Shown in pieces: positions 1 to 8,822 of a stretch of DNA of 64,000 nt. How positions within the stretch are numbered: position 1 is the stretch's first letter; each line of letters starts with the position of its first letter. The notes under the pieces are model-generated. The model did not search any database, was not told the DNA's origin, and saw only the letters and a program-made list of their open reading frames with translations. A program made the translations under genes and the position numbers. Where the stretch lies: assembly GCA_000525675.1 (NCBI GenBank), contig CP002190.1, forward strand, positions 2,790,001 to 2,854,000. The letters run 5' to 3'. This DNA is from Bdellovibrio bacteriovorus W (lineage in GTDB: Bacteria > Bdellovibrionota > Bdellovibrionia > Bdellovibrionales > Bdellovibrionaceae).

Positions 1-1154
1 CTGAAACATTCATGTTTTCAGATATGGCAGGATATCTCAGTCGCGGTTGGGAAATGGAGAATGGTATCTTTGATATCACTCAACTCTTTCAACCCCCTGG
101 CTTTACAATTCTGTCCTCTTGGATGCGCAAGATCGGGGGATGGCAGCTCTATAATTGGACGCAAGTAATACTCTCTTGGGGAACTGTCCTTCTGATTTAT
201 CAAATCGCTCGCGAGAATCTCTCTCGCAGCGTTGCCGCAGTGGCGCTTTTCTTGGCAGCCTTTCATATGCCCCTCATCAGTGTGGCAACCTTGCACTATG
301 CGGAAAATTCTTATGCTTTTCTAATCACGCTTTCGTTGCTCTTGCTTATGCGCTCTTTAAAAAGTTCTTCTTGGAAAGTATTTGCTCTCACTGGAGTTAG
401 CTTTGGTTTAGCCTTTTATTTTAAGGGGAATCATGCCTACTTTATGCCGCTTCTTTGCTTGTGGTACATGTATAAAAATAGAGACGACTTCAAACCAGCC
501 CTTAAAAATACATTGAGTCTCACTCTCGGATTTTTCTTTGTGTGCATTATACACGCAACTTGGTCTGCAAAGCACTATGGCAAACCCTCATTGGGTCCTA
601 CCGCAGGTGCACTTAACTTTGTCGAGGGAAAATGCCCTTCCAAAGACAATATGGATTCCACGGGAGCTCGTTGGCTTTCGCCGATGTTTATCGCTACTGG
701 AGAACTTACTTTCAAGGAGTGGCCTCGTCCCTTTACAGATCAAGCCTATTTCTGGAAAGAGGGATTAAAGTGTATTCAAGAAAATCCCATCGTACTTTTT
801 GAAAGCCTTCGCTATGTCTATTTTCTTTTTGGGGGCAATACTCTCTGGCCGATTATGGATTCACCCGTTGCCACCTATTTCAATCTCTGGAGTCACTTCT
901 ATAGCTTCTTCATAGTTTTTGCGTTTGCGGGTGTCTTGCTATTAAGAACAAAAAAAACTTGGAGCGAGGTGAGCTCACTCCTTGTACTTTCAGTATTCTT
1001 TACGGTGTGGTTCTTTAAATCGGAATATCGCTTTCGCGTCCCCTTCGATGGTGTTTTCATTCTCTGGGCATCGATGGGGATCGTTTGGGCCTACGAGTTC
1101 GTGTCTTCCGCGATCAAACAAATAGGCAGAGCTTACTCTCGTGTATTGCGATGA
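1..1154 (+). CDS. Polytopic membrane glycosyltransferase, GT39/ArnT-like, cut at the window start
   Basis: The reading frame is open from base 3 and has no ribosome site before its first ATG (base 12), so the true N-terminus lies outside the window. The visible part begins with a SDMAGYLSRG stretch, which resembles the region after the first membrane helix of GT39-type lipid-linked sugar transferases, where the acidic loop lies. It continues with about eight hydrophobic segments separated by short basic loops and a larger extracytoplasmic loop near residues 190-260. Such enzymes move a sugar from a polyprenyl-phosphate donor to an acceptor outside the membrane. Family assignment is by topology and overall look only. 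The last 22 bases overlap the convergent TM2 gene. Substrate cannot be told. Confidence 0.6.
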   Translation, partial: ETFMFSDMAGYLSRGWEMENGIFDITQLFQPPGFTILSSWMRKIGGWQLYNWTQVILSWGTVLLIYQIARENLSRSVAAVALFLAAFHMPLISVATLHYAENSYAFLITLSLLLLMRSLKSSSWKVFALTGVSFGLAFYFKGNHAYFMPLLCLWYMYKNRDDFKPALKNTLSLTLGFFFVCIIHATWSAKHYGKPSLGPTAGALNFVEGKCPSKDNMDSTGARWLSPMFIATGELTFKEWPRPFTDQAYFWKEGLKCIQENPIVLFESLRYVYFLFGGNTLWPIMDSPVATYFNLWSHFYSFFIVFAFAGVLLLRTKKTWSEVSSLLVLSVFFTVWFFKSEYRFRVPFDGVFILWASMGIVWAYEFVSSAIKQIGRAYSRVLR

Positions 1155-1537
1155 GAGTTGAGCTCCGAAATTTGAGAGTTCAAAGTACAGAAATCATAAA
1201 GGTAGCCCACTAAAAACAAACCACCTGTCAAAAACCAAATGACACCTGTCACCCATTTCTTTAAATAGAAACGGTGAATGCCAAAAACACCTAAAAATGT
1301 AAGAAGAATCCAAGCTAAAGAATAGTCAATCGCACCTGAACGAAATCGGGCCTGAGCATCCCTTTCCATAGAAGGAATTAAAAATAGGTCCACAATCCAA
1401 CCAACGCCTAATAAGCCCAACGTACAAAACCAAATAGTCCCCGTCACAGGCTTTCCAAAATAGAAGCGATGAGCTCCCATAAAACCAAAGATCCACAGGA
1501 TATAACCAATTAGAAGACTGTGTGTAGGCATGCTCAT
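1133..1537 (-). CDS. Double TM2-domain membrane protein
   Basis: A small integral membrane protein built from two copies of the TM2 domain. Each copy has the signature pattern of a hydrophobic helix, a G-x-HRFYF/HRFYL turn (GAHRFYFGK and GIHRFYLKK), and a second helix with an aromatic/glycine-rich start. The start is set at ATG 1537 (MSMPTHS) because AAGGAA lies about 11 bases upstream; an in-frame extension to 1645 would add a non-homologous tail overlapping the neighbouring gene. TM2 proteins have no settled biochemical role in bacteria. The gene lies just downstream of and on the same strand as the SDR gene, so co-transcription is likely. Confidence 0.8.
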   Translation of the reverse strand: MSMPTHSLLIGYILWIFGFMGAHRFYFGKPVTGTIWFCTLGLLGVGWIVDLFLIPSMERDAQARFRSGAIDYSLAWILLTFLGVFGIHRFYLKKWVTGVIWFLTGGLFLVGYLYDFCTLNSQISELNSHRNTRE

Positions 1538-1557
1538 AGTTTCAAATTCCTTTTTCT

Positions 1558-2925
1558 TTAGCTGTTTCTGTTTCTCAAATACTTTGCAAACTGTTTCATT
1601 ACCCAAACATGAATCAAAGCCTGGCTCCACAAATATACAAACCAAGGCAATCGAGGTTCGAAATCGTGAATGGCCGCTATGATCTGCTCACCATTTGAAA
1701 TTTCGCGAAACTCCAAACGCCCGCGCAAAGTCTTCTTTGCCAAAGCTCCACCGCGCACATAAAAAAGCTGCCGGTCGGGACCACTTCTTTCGGGTGCATG
1801 CTCTAAAACTAAGAGTGTTAGCTTAGGAAATGCCCAATTAAAATATACCCAGTTTTCTTGAACATCCACTCGAATCACTGAGGGCTTGAGTCTTGGCAAA
1901 AACTCCATGTACTGATTTGCCACGTCCTGAGCATTCAGGCCCTTTGGCAAATCCATTCTCTGCGCAGATCTCACTATATGAGGTTTGACCTTAGGACGCC
2001 GAAATGCAAATGGAATTTTGTTTTCGTTAAACTTTTTCATTGCCTGCTGAAGAGCCTCTTCAGCGCTCAGAAAATCTCTTTTTAGAAAATCAAATTTCTT
2101 GTCTGGCTGAACCTGCAAAGAAACCGATAGGCCTTTGATTAAGGGAGACACCAAGGCCCACGGCGCCCTCGTCACCGTGCAAATCACAGCGCTGGAAAGA
2201 AAGTAAGGCACTTGCATAAAGTCGATAAAGATTCTGCGTTTCTTGAAGTATTTAGCAAGAGACTTCATCATGTCTTCATAACTAATCGGCGTCGCGCACC
2301 CTACGTCAAAAACTTCCACCGCATTCAAGGGAAGCCTCAAGCAAGCCTGGAGAGATTCAATAATGTCATGAATATAGATGGGCTGACTTTGTGTTCGAGT
2401 CCATGGCGGACATAAAATAATAGGCAAACGTTGTACAGTTCTAGCCATGATATGAAAAGACGATCCCTCAGGGCCAATAATCATGGATGCTCTTAAAACG
2501 GTTGTCGGAATAGAGCTCTCAAGGAAAAGTTTTTCAACCTCTTTACGGCTCTCCAAATGAGGGGAATTCTTCGTACCCTCAGCCGGTTGAGTGCCCCCTA
2601 AATAAATAATATGCTTAATGCCGTTCTTGATAGCGGCTCTTAAAAAATTGTCGGCGGCAATGAGATCAAAATCTCTAAATGTCCCCTGAGCCAAATGATC
2701 AGTGGGCTGCATGGAGTGTACAAGATAGTAGGCCACCTCTGCACCACTGAGACCCTTTTCAGCATCTAGTAGACTGAAGAGATCGCATGGACGCCATTCC
2801 ACATTTACTTCCGACTCTTTAGGGCTGCGACTGAGGGCTATCACCTCATGATCCCCCTTTAGTCGATCCACCAATAGTCTGCCGACAAAACCTGTCGCTC
2901 CCGCTACCACGATTTTCAAGACCAT
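1558..2925 (-). CDS. NAD(P)-binding SDR epimerase-like protein with C-terminal DUF2867
   Basis: An atypical short-chain dehydrogenase/reductase. The N-terminus has the Rossmann dinucleotide loop GATGFVG, followed by an SR (NADP-type) motif at the end of strand 2 and a YYLVHS segment. The C-terminal 130 or so residues, ending in a WFVYLW helix, match the DUF2867 layout that is fused to YbjT-like proteins. Substrate unknown. Start choice: the ATG at 2925 abuts a GAGGAG directly, whereas the TTG at 2919 sits six bases after that GAGGAG and gives MKIVVAGATG, so the real protein may be two residues shorter. It lies upstream of the TM2 gene on the same strand with a 20-base gap. Confidence 0.8.
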   Translation of the reverse strand: MVLKIVVAGATGFVGRLLVDRLKGDHEVIALSRSPKESEVNVEWRPCDLFSLLDAEKGLSGAEVAYYLVHSMQPTDHLAQGTFRDFDLIAADNFLRAAIKNGIKHIIYLGGTQPAEGTKNSPHLESRKEVEKLFLESSIPTTVLRASMIIGPEGSSFHIMARTVQRLPIILCPPWTRTQSQPIYIHDIIESLQACLRLPLNAVEVFDVGCATPISYEDMMKSLAKYFKKRRIFIDFMQVPYFLSSAVICTVTRAPWALVSPLIKGLSVSLQVQPDKKFDFLKRDFLSAEEALQQAMKKFNENKIPFAFRRPKVKPHIVRSAQRMDLPKGLNAQDVANQYMEFLPRLKPSVIRVDVQENWVYFNWAFPKLTLLVLEHAPERSGPDRQLFYVRGGALAKKTLRGRLEFREISNGEQIIAAIHDFEPRLPWFVYLWSQALIHVWVMKQFAKYLRNRNS

Positions 2926-3053
2926 CTCCTCATCTCAAAAAGCCTATCATTTCGTGTTCAAAAAGCCACGAAAGATAGACTCCTGATATTCGACATTGCA
3001 GAAAAAAATCAGGGTGATAATCTTAAGATCAATAAATAAGGAGAGCCCCAGCA

Positions 3054-3536
3054 ATGGACAAAGTAAAACTACTTGAAGCTCTACAATCACAGCTTGTTAA
3101 TGATCTGACCCTTGCCAAAAATGCGGCTCAGGCAACCTACGAAGCCATTACACATGAAGAAAACAAGGCAGAGAATGAATACGACACTCGCGGCCTTGAG
3201 GCGACTTATCTTGCGCATGCGCAAACAAAACGAGTTGCAGAAATCGAAGAGATTCTTGTTATCTGTAAGCATGTGAAAGTTAAAAACTTTCAAGCTGATG
3301 ACAAAATCAACTCCACCGCCCTAGTTGAAGTCGAAAGTGAGGATGGTAAACGCAGCCTTTTCTTTATTCTTGCTAAAGGTGGCGGCATTACTTTTCAATT
3401 CGAAGGAAAAACCATTCAAATCATCACGCCTAGCAGCCCTTTGGGGGAAGCCCTTCAAGGTTTGAGCGAAGGGGATGCTGCCGTGATTGACAGTGGCAAT
3501 GCAACCAAGGAATTTGAAATCCTAAAGGTTTGGTAA
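3054..3536 (+). CDS. GreA/GreB-like transcript cleavage factor paralogue
   Basis: A 160-residue protein with the Gre layout: an N-terminal antiparallel coiled coil (residues 1-75) and a globular FKBP-like C-terminal domain ending in TPSSPLGEALQG. Gre factors reach through the RNA polymerase secondary channel and stimulate cleavage of backtracked RNA using acidic residues at the coiled-coil tip. The tip here reads AENEYDTRGLEA, which keeps acidic residues where GreA has its DLSENAEY-type tip, so cleavage activity is plausible. It is preceded by AAGGAG and stands alone between unrelated genes. It could instead be a regulatory Gre-family homologue that competes with GreA. Confidence 0.8.
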   Translation: MDKVKLLEALQSQLVNDLTLAKNAAQATYEAITHEENKAENEYDTRGLEATYLAHAQTKRVAEIEEILVICKHVKVKNFQADDKINSTALVEVESEDGKRSLFFILAKGGGITFQFEGKTIQIITPSSPLGEALQGLSEGDAAVIDSGNATKEFEILKVW

Positions 3537-3712
3537 TCTTTTATAGAGGACTCCATGAGTCCTCCAAAGTCTCTTTCTTTGTCCAGTGAGTTTTATCAAA
3601 AAATTATAAAATCGCTTGTCATTCGTTGAATGGGCTTTGTTTTTACCCCGCTTGGTGTGGACTTTTTTTACCATAGGGATAGACAAACCAACTTCAAGGA
3701 ATGAGGTGTAAT

Positions 3713-4411
3713 ATGGAAAGAATCCAGAAAATCGGAGCTCTACTCAGTGTGCTCTTTATCTTTAACACCAGCCCTAGCTTTGCTCAGGAAGATCATCCGG
3801 ATGGCTCTTTAAAGACAACCGGCACCCCTTCCCCTCTTCTCTTAGGAGCTGACTCAGAAGCTCAACTAGATCCCGACGAATTCGATCCCTACGACCCTCG
3901 CGCCGAAGAAAGACTTGAAGAGTTTGATAAAATTTATGAACAAGAAACTGGAAAAGCGGCCAACATAAAGTCGACCCAAGAATTTATCGACGAGTTGATT
4001 AGCTTTGCTTCTTGTCGACGTGCGGATTGCCCGATGTGGGTGCAGATCGTGCGTTCTTCACAAAAAATGTACCTCTATCTGAATGGTAAAGTAGAGGGCT
4101 CTTGGGATGTATCCACTGGTATTTCAGGGCACGGGACTCCAAGCATGGACACGCACCCGAATGGCCGTATTTACGATAAGTATACATCAAGGGCTTACCC
4201 AGGGGGAGACTACAAGGGCCTTGGCAACATGCCCTATGCTGTCTTTATTCGCGGGCCCTTTGCGATGCACGGAACTCCGAAAGGAAACTGGTCTAAACTT
4301 GGCCGACCAGCCTCTAAAGGGTGTATTCGTATGCATCCAGACAATGCCTATAGAATCAATCGCCTTGTGAGAAGTTATGGAATTAGTAAAGTGTGGGTCA
4401 CTGTTCAATAG
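3713..4411 (+). CDS. Exported L,D-transpeptidase (YkuD domain)
   Basis: Forms or edits 3-3 peptide cross-links in peptidoglycan, or attaches proteins to it. The N-terminus is a signal peptide ending near SFAQ, then an acidic low-complexity stretch, then a YkuD domain. The catalytic set is visible: HGTPKGNW with the conserved His (about residue 186) and SKGCIRM with the nucleophilic Cys (about residue 204). The start at ATG 3713 is preferred over ATG 3701 because TGAGGTG lies just upstream of it. Several L,D-transpeptidases are used by Bdellovibrio to modify the prey wall; whether this one acts on prey or self wall cannot be seen from sequence. Confidence 0.88.
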   Translation: MERIQKIGALLSVLFIFNTSPSFAQEDHPDGSLKTTGTPSPLLLGADSEAQLDPDEFDPYDPRAEERLEEFDKIYEQETGKAANIKSTQEFIDELISFASCRRADCPMWVQIVRSSQKMYLYLNGKVEGSWDVSTGISGHGTPSMDTHPNGRIYDKYTSRAYPGGDYKGLGNMPYAVFIRGPFAMHGTPKGNWSKLGRPASKGCIRMHPDNAYRINRLVRSYGISKVWVTVQ

Positions 4412-4440
4412 CAAAAGTTTTACTTCTTAACTCTAAAAAC

Positions 4441-4472
4441 AAAAAAGCCCTTCGCGTGAAGGGCTTTTTTTT
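4441..4472. terminator. Bidirectional intrinsic terminator
   Basis: Arms AAAAAAGCCCTTC and GAAGGGCTTTTTT around a four-base loop, with A and T runs on both sides. It sits between the convergent L,D-transpeptidase and GltB-like genes and can serve both. Confidence 0.9.
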
Positions 4473-4487
4473 ATGACATTTCTTTTT

Positions 4488-5996
4488 CTAAACACTCTGC
4501 TCGTTATCTGGATAAAGCTCTGCGTAAGTTCTGATTTGATACTCATTGATACGTTTATACAGATGTTTGCGCTTAAGACCTGCCGTACTTGTAACACCCA
4601 TTGCACCTACGACGTGAGCCACCGCTTCCAGAGTCTCGTGGTGGAAGTTCTTCACACGAGTACGCTTCGTTGGAACGTGCAAGCCATCATAAAGTGACTT
4701 GTCTTGCGTTGCTACACCGGCAGGACATTTATTGTTGTTGCAGCGAAGAGCTTGAATACAACCTAGAGCTAACATCATCGAGCGAGCCGCATATGTAGCG
4801 TCGGCACCTAAACATAACAACTTAACGATATCAAAAGCAGTTGTGATTTTACCCGTCGCAAGGACTTTGATTTTATCGCGCATTCCTGCTTTGCGAAGAA
4901 CATCCACAACAATAACTAAAGCATCAACACCCGGCATGCCCATGTAGTTAGAGAACTCAAGAGGAGCTGCACCAGTTCCACCTTCAGCACCATCCACTAC
5001 GATGTAATCAGGGTACTGATTCATCTCTTTCATAAGAGTTGCCAACTCTTCGAACTCAGCGCGATCCCCTAAGCAGAGTTTAATACCCACTGGCTTACCA
5101 CCAGATAGGTCACGAAGTTTCGTGATGAACTCCAACATACCGCGCGCATCCGAGAAAGCCGTGTGCGCTGGAGGAGAAATCACGTCTTTACCAATTGGGA
5201 CGTTACGAATTTTTGAAATCTCTTCAGTTACTTTCTTTCCAGAAAGCATCCCACCGTGACCAGGCTTTGCACCTTGAGAAAGTTTCAACTCAATCATCTT
5301 CACGTTCGGAAGATTTGCGTTCTTTTGATAAAGATCTGGATCAAAAGCGCCGTCGTACGTGCGGCAACCAAAGTAACCAGTACCGATTTGCCAAATAAGA
5401 TCCCCGCCTGGCTCTAAGTGGTACGGAGAAATGCCACCCTCACCGGTATTATGGGCAAAGCCACCGTCTTTCGCACCACCATTCAGGGATAAAATCGCAT
5501 TCGGAGAAAGAGAACCAAAACTCATCGCTGAAATGTTTAAAAGGGATAAAGAGTAAGGCTGTTTACAGAATTCACTACCAACAGTAATGCGAAGACTGGA
5601 ACGATCGATGTGCTTCGGATAAATAGAGTGAGTTACAAACTCGTATCCTTGCGCATAGACGTTTTGTTGCGTTCCAAACGCTACTGTATCGAGAACTTTT
5701 TTAGCACGTTGATAAACTACCGAACGCTGCTCTCGACTGAAAGGACGTCCATCCGTGTTTGACTCAATAAAGTACTGATTAATTTCAGGACGAATAGATT
5801 CAAAGATATACCTAAGATGACCGAAGACAGGGAAGTTTGCTTTGATAGCATGGCGATTCTGATGGATGTCGCGAAATCCTAAAGCAAAAAACGGAATAAA
5901 AATAACGAGTGACCACAATCCTGGAAGCCAGAAGAAGTAGAACAGAACGTTAAGAGCAAGAACTAACAGAAAAGCTATGTAAAATTCTTTTTTCAT
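4488..5996 (-). CDS. Membrane-anchored FMN-binding glutamate synthase-like protein
   Basis: Resembles the synthase domain of the GltB large subunit (FMN site plus 3Fe-4S cluster) but lacks the amidotransferase domain. Residues 1-45 form two hydrophobic helices; residues 100-480 are the TIM-barrel. Visible motifs are SAMSFGSLS, HNTGEGGISP, IELKLSQGAKPGHGG, VDGAEGGTGAAP and the cluster site C-I-Q-A-L-R-C-N-N-N-K-C (C-x5-C-x4-C) followed by PAGVATQ. Such stand-alone proteins are common in bacteria and annotated as glutamate synthase-related, but their physiological reaction is not established. No GltD partner lies nearby. Transcribed alone. Confidence 0.88.
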   Translation of the reverse strand: MKKEFYIAFLLVLALNVLFYFFWLPGLWSLVIFIPFFALGFRDIHQNRHAIKANFPVFGHLRYIFESIRPEINQYFIESNTDGRPFSREQRSVVYQRAKKVLDTVAFGTQQNVYAQGYEFVTHSIYPKHIDRSSLRITVGSEFCKQPYSLSLLNISAMSFGSLSPNAILSLNGGAKDGGFAHNTGEGGISPYHLEPGGDLIWQIGTGYFGCRTYDGAFDPDLYQKNANLPNVKMIELKLSQGAKPGHGGMLSGKKVTEEISKIRNVPIGKDVISPPAHTAFSDARGMLEFITKLRDLSGGKPVGIKLCLGDRAEFEELATLMKEMNQYPDYIVVDGAEGGTGAAPLEFSNYMGMPGVDALVIVVDVLRKAGMRDKIKVLATGKITTAFDIVKLLCLGADATYAARSMMLALGCIQALRCNNNKCPAGVATQDKSLYDGLHVPTKRTRVKNFHHETLEAVAHVVGAMGVTSTAGLKRKHLYKRINEYQIRTYAELYPDNEQSV

Positions 5997-6226
5997 TTTC
6001 TAATTACCCTGAAAATCTCTAATAACGTTCAAAGTTCCGCGGGCTCAAAAAGAAGCCATGTGCTTGATCGTTGCTAGAAAACAATATCATTTCCGCAGAC
6101 TGTAGCACATTAGCTACACCTAATACAACTGCAACGCCGACCCTTTGGCGTGCCGCCCACGATTTGATTAGCTCGCTCAAATTTCGAAAGTTTTTAAGAA
6201 AATGAATCTTTTTCCCTTGCGTTCTT

Positions 6227-6246
6227 ATTTAACCATTTGGTTAAAT
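6227..6246. promoter_or_regulatory. Candidate ArsR-family operator
   Basis: ATTTAACCATTTGGTTAAAT is a perfect 9+2+9 inverted repeat ending eight bases before the ATG of the ArsR-type gene. It lies where a promoter -10 region or leader would be, so binding would block its own transcription. Inverted TTAACC-type repeats of this shape are typical for ArsR-type regulators paired with SRPBCC genes. Autoregulation is inferred. Confidence 0.6.
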
Positions 6247-6253
6247 ACAAAGC

Positions 6254-6616
6254 ATGACTAAAGATTCTCTTTCCTCCATCTTTTTTGCGTTAAGCGACCC
6301 CACCCGTAGGGGGATCTTAGAGAAATTGACCCAAGGGGAAGCCAATGTGACCGACCTTGCCGCTCCCTTTGAGATGAGTCTCCCAGCGATCACGAAACAT
6401 TTACGCGTGCTTGAAAAGGCCGGCCTGATCTTTCGAACAAAAGAAGCCCAGTGGCGACCTTGCCATTTGAATGCACAAACGATGCGCTCAGCGTCTGATT
6501 GGTTGGGTAATTATCGTCAATTTTGGGATGAAAGTATGGATCGGCTCGATACATACCTGAAAGAACTTAGCTCCCCTGAGCGTCGCAAAAGTAAAAACAA
6601 GAAAGAGGGACGCTAA
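6254..6616 (+). CDS. ArsR-family winged-helix transcriptional regulator
   Basis: A 120-residue protein with the ArsR-type winged helix: FFALSDPTRRGILEKL opens helix 1-2, TDLAAPFEMSLPAITKHLRVLEKAGL is the recognition region in the middle, and the wing continues at FRTKEAQWRPC. It lacks the CxC metal-binding motif of ArsR/SmtB sensors, so it belongs to the non-metal subgroup usually found upstream of SRPBCC/AHSA1 genes. No such gene is adjacent, but one lies 11 kb away (17.9-18.3 kb) with a matching operator half-site upstream. A near-perfect operator precedes it, pointing to autorepression. The C-terminal tail is Lys/Arg-rich. Confidence 0.87.
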   Translation: MTKDSLSSIFFALSDPTRRGILEKLTQGEANVTDLAAPFEMSLPAITKHLRVLEKAGLIFRTKEAQWRPCHLNAQTMRSASDWLGNYRQFWDESMDRLDTYLKELSSPERRKSKNKKEGR

Positions 6617-6642
6617 GACTTATTGAATTTAAATTTTCCGGA

Positions 6643-6754
6643 GATTGATGCCATCTTCAACCAAGTTTGAATCACCCTTCCCGTCTAAAAGGATCTCAAA
6701 CTTGTACTTACTCCCAGCCGAACTTTCACCCTCGGCGTTGGGATGGCATCAATC
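6643..6754. other. Long inverted repeat that folds as a three-way junction
   Basis: A 13-bp perfect outer stem (GATTGATGCCATC at 6643-6655 with GATGGCATCAATC at 6742-6754) encloses two further hairpins. The first has arms CAAGTTTGA (6662-6670) and TCAAACTTG (6696-6704), with a CCTT/AAGG inner stem. The second has CCCA-GCCGA (6713-6721) pairing with TCGGC-GT-TGGG (6732-6742). It lies between the convergent ArsR and pyridoxal kinase genes. It could be a structured RNA from either strand or a miniature mobile element; there is no U-run right after the stem. Confidence 0.55.
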
Positions 6755-6774
6755 CATACTTTCTCAAAATTTTA

Positions 6775-7539
6775 TTATTTAGGTAGCCTCAAGTCTTCAC
6801 TCTTTGAGTGAAAGGCATAAGCAATGATCGACTCCATTTGAGTCGTGGCGTAAGATGCCGCTTCTTGAGGAGACTTCCCAGAGATCAAGCTTGCCAAAAA
6901 CAAGGCACTGAAAAAATCACCAGCCCCACGAAAGCGTCCTTGAAAGCGACGAGCCTCTAAGAACTCAACACCTTTGCCATTTTCAATGAGTGCTACTTTA
7001 AGCAACTCTTCAGAGTGTGGAATCCCCTTTACGACAAGCAAAGCATTAGAGATTGAACTCGACTGCACAGCAAAGTTTTTATCAAGGTAACCCAGCTCTA
7101 CAGCTTCAAAGGCATTGGGCAAAACATAGTTCGCCTGAGGAAGAAGATATTTTTCGTAAGTGTCGCGAATTGATTTATCCACGTAATAGCCCACACCAAA
7201 ATCTCCCATCACAGGATCACAAAGATATTCTAGAGGCTGCCTTTTGCGAATCTCTTGAATAAACTCTGACACCAACTGAGCCGTGGCTGACGAACCTAAG
7301 AAACCAGAAACAACATGAGTCACCATTGGCAAATCAGGGTTAGCAAGCACCCCCGCAAACACAGCTTCAAGATCAGAAGTGGAGATAAGTTTGCCACTGG
7401 CTTTAGGCACATCCAGTGGACTTGAGAATAAACCCGTATAAATGAAACCCGTATGGACATCTAAAGAAGAATAGACACTTTGAGCAGCGGTATTTCCAAC
7501 GGCTCCAAAAACAACTCCGGATTGAATGGATAGAATCAT
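6775..7539 (-). CDS. pdxY: Pyridoxal/pyridoxamine kinase-like protein (ribokinase fold)
   Basis: Phosphorylates pyridoxal with ATP in the B6 salvage pathway. The N-terminus ILSIQSGVVFGAVGN matches the family start (ILSIQSHVVYG-type); DPVMGDFG is the ATP/substrate-loop motif and FRGAGDFFSALF carries the anion-hole GAGD with the catalytic Asp. At about 254 residues it is slightly shorter than E. coli PdxY (about 287). The start is set at ATG 7539 because GGGGGAG is eight bases upstream; the longer frame is unlikely. Specificity between pyridoxal and related vitamers cannot be told from sequence. Confidence 0.82.
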   Translation of the reverse strand: MILSIQSGVVFGAVGNTAAQSVYSSLDVHTGFIYTGLFSSPLDVPKASGKLISTSDLEAVFAGVLANPDLPMVTHVVSGFLGSSATAQLVSEFIQEIRKRQPLEYLCDPVMGDFGVGYYVDKSIRDTYEKYLLPQANYVLPNAFEAVELGYLDKNFAVQSSSISNALLVVKGIPHSEELLKVALIENGKGVEFLEARRFQGRFRGAGDFFSALFLASLISGKSPQEAASYATTQMESIIAYAFHSKSEDLRLPK

Positions 7540-7658
7540 GCGACTCCCCCTCTCAGACCTTAAGCCCATGATCGACTTAAGCTTCGACTGTTAAGAGCCA
7601 TTGAATACAATGCACCCCCGAGATGAGCAATAGAGTTTTCTTCTTTAACAAATAATTT

Positions 7659-8201
7659 TTAAAAAGACGAGTTCGGCTGTTTCAGAAACTCAATTTCTTC
7701 TGGTGTCGACTTCCGCCCGAGCACGGCATTGCGATGCGGATATCTGCCAAAGCGATCAATTATCACCTTGTGTTTAATTTCAAAATCCAAGTTGTTTTCA
7801 AGGCCAGGAAGGGCAAATAAAACCATGGCTTCTTCATGAACACGCACTGATTCGCTGTGCATATAGGGCATGTATAGAAAAGCTCTCTCCTGAATTGAAA
7901 GCTCTTTATCCAAACCAAGTCGAACTGCATCTTGGGCTATTGCCAAAGCCAAGGAATCTTGCGCAAAAGATTGAGGAGTGTCGCGATAGATATTTCTAGA
8001 GAATTGATCAAGAACGATGATTTGCGCCAACACACCACGCGCGTTCCCTCGCCAATCCGCACACTCTCCAGCAACGATTCTTTCTAGAACAGCGACGAAC
8101 CTATCTGCAATTTTTTTATCAAGAGATAAATCTTTTTTAAACCATTCGGCAGGCGTTAACTCTTGGAACCAAAAATTCAAAACATCACTTATTGTTGTCA
8201 T
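7659..8201 (-). CDS. DUF924 family protein
   Basis: A soluble helical protein of the DUF924 family, recognised by the opening VLNFWFQELTPAEWF, the central ARGVLAQIIVLDQFSRNIYR and the C-terminal DRFGRYPHRNAVLGR. The family is widespread and resembles TPR-like folds, but no reaction has been assigned. The start ATG 8201 follows AAGGAGAGG, so the 12-residue extension upstream is not used. It stands alone between the pyridoxal kinase gene and the divergent DUF488 gene. Confidence 0.85.
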   Translation of the reverse strand: MTTISDVLNFWFQELTPAEWFKKDLSLDKKIADRFVAVLERIVAGECADWRGNARGVLAQIIVLDQFSRNIYRDTPQSFAQDSLALAIAQDAVRLGLDKELSIQERAFLYMPYMHSESVRVHEEAMVLFALPGLENNLDFEIKHKVIIDRFGRYPHRNAVLGRKSTPEEIEFLKQPNSSF

Positions 8202-8377
8202 ACAATGCCCTCTCCTTATGCAAACAATCAAACACAACGACCCAGCCAGTATGGCCCAGTCCGCAAGAAATGCAAACCTCTGATGTTTTTTTAAATATTC
8301 CCGATCTAGACATCGCTTAAACCGCTTTACAGATTTTTTTAAATCATGATCAGAAAAATATTTGTTAGAATTTGCCT

Positions 8378-8773
8378 ATGAGTAAAAATATTAATGAATC
8401 CCGAATTCAAACCAAAAGAGCTTACTCTCCAGCATCTAGAAGCGATGGATATCGAATTTTAGTCGACCGACTCTGGCCTCGGGGCATCTCAAAAGACGAA
8501 CTCTCCATTCAGGATTGGGCCAAAGAATTAAGCCCCAGCACAGAGCTACGTAAGGAGTTTCATGAGAGCGAAGATTGGAGGAGCTTTCAAAAACTTTATA
8601 AGGAAGAACTTCATAACCCAGAAGCAAAAGAGAAGATTGAAGAGCTGCTTCAACTCGCGCGCTCAAAAAAGATTACTTTGATTTATTCCGCAAAGAATGA
8701 AGAGCATAATAACGCCAAGGTTTTGGCTGAAGTTTTGGAAAGAAAGCTCCACGCAAAAAAGAGCGTGCACTAA
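8378..8773 (+). CDS. DUF488 family protein
   Basis: Short protein of the DUF488 family with the hallmark YRILVDRLWPRGISKDEL near the N-terminus and LIYSAKNEEHNNAKVL near the C-terminus. Family members are small and conserved but functionally uncharacterised. ATG 8378 is used; a TTG two codons upstream is possible but neither has a clear Shine-Dalgarno. It is divergent from DUF924 and convergent with the thioredoxin-fold pair. Confidence 0.85.
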   Translation: MSKNINESRIQTKRAYSPASRSDGYRILVDRLWPRGISKDELSIQDWAKELSPSTELRKEFHESEDWRSFQKLYKEELHNPEAKEKIEELLQLARSKKITLIYSAKNEEHNNAKVLAEVLERKLHAKKSVH

Positions 8774-8822
8774 AAAATAAATACAGACCCCTTCCTTAAG
8801 AGAAAGAGGCCTTTAAAAAGGG

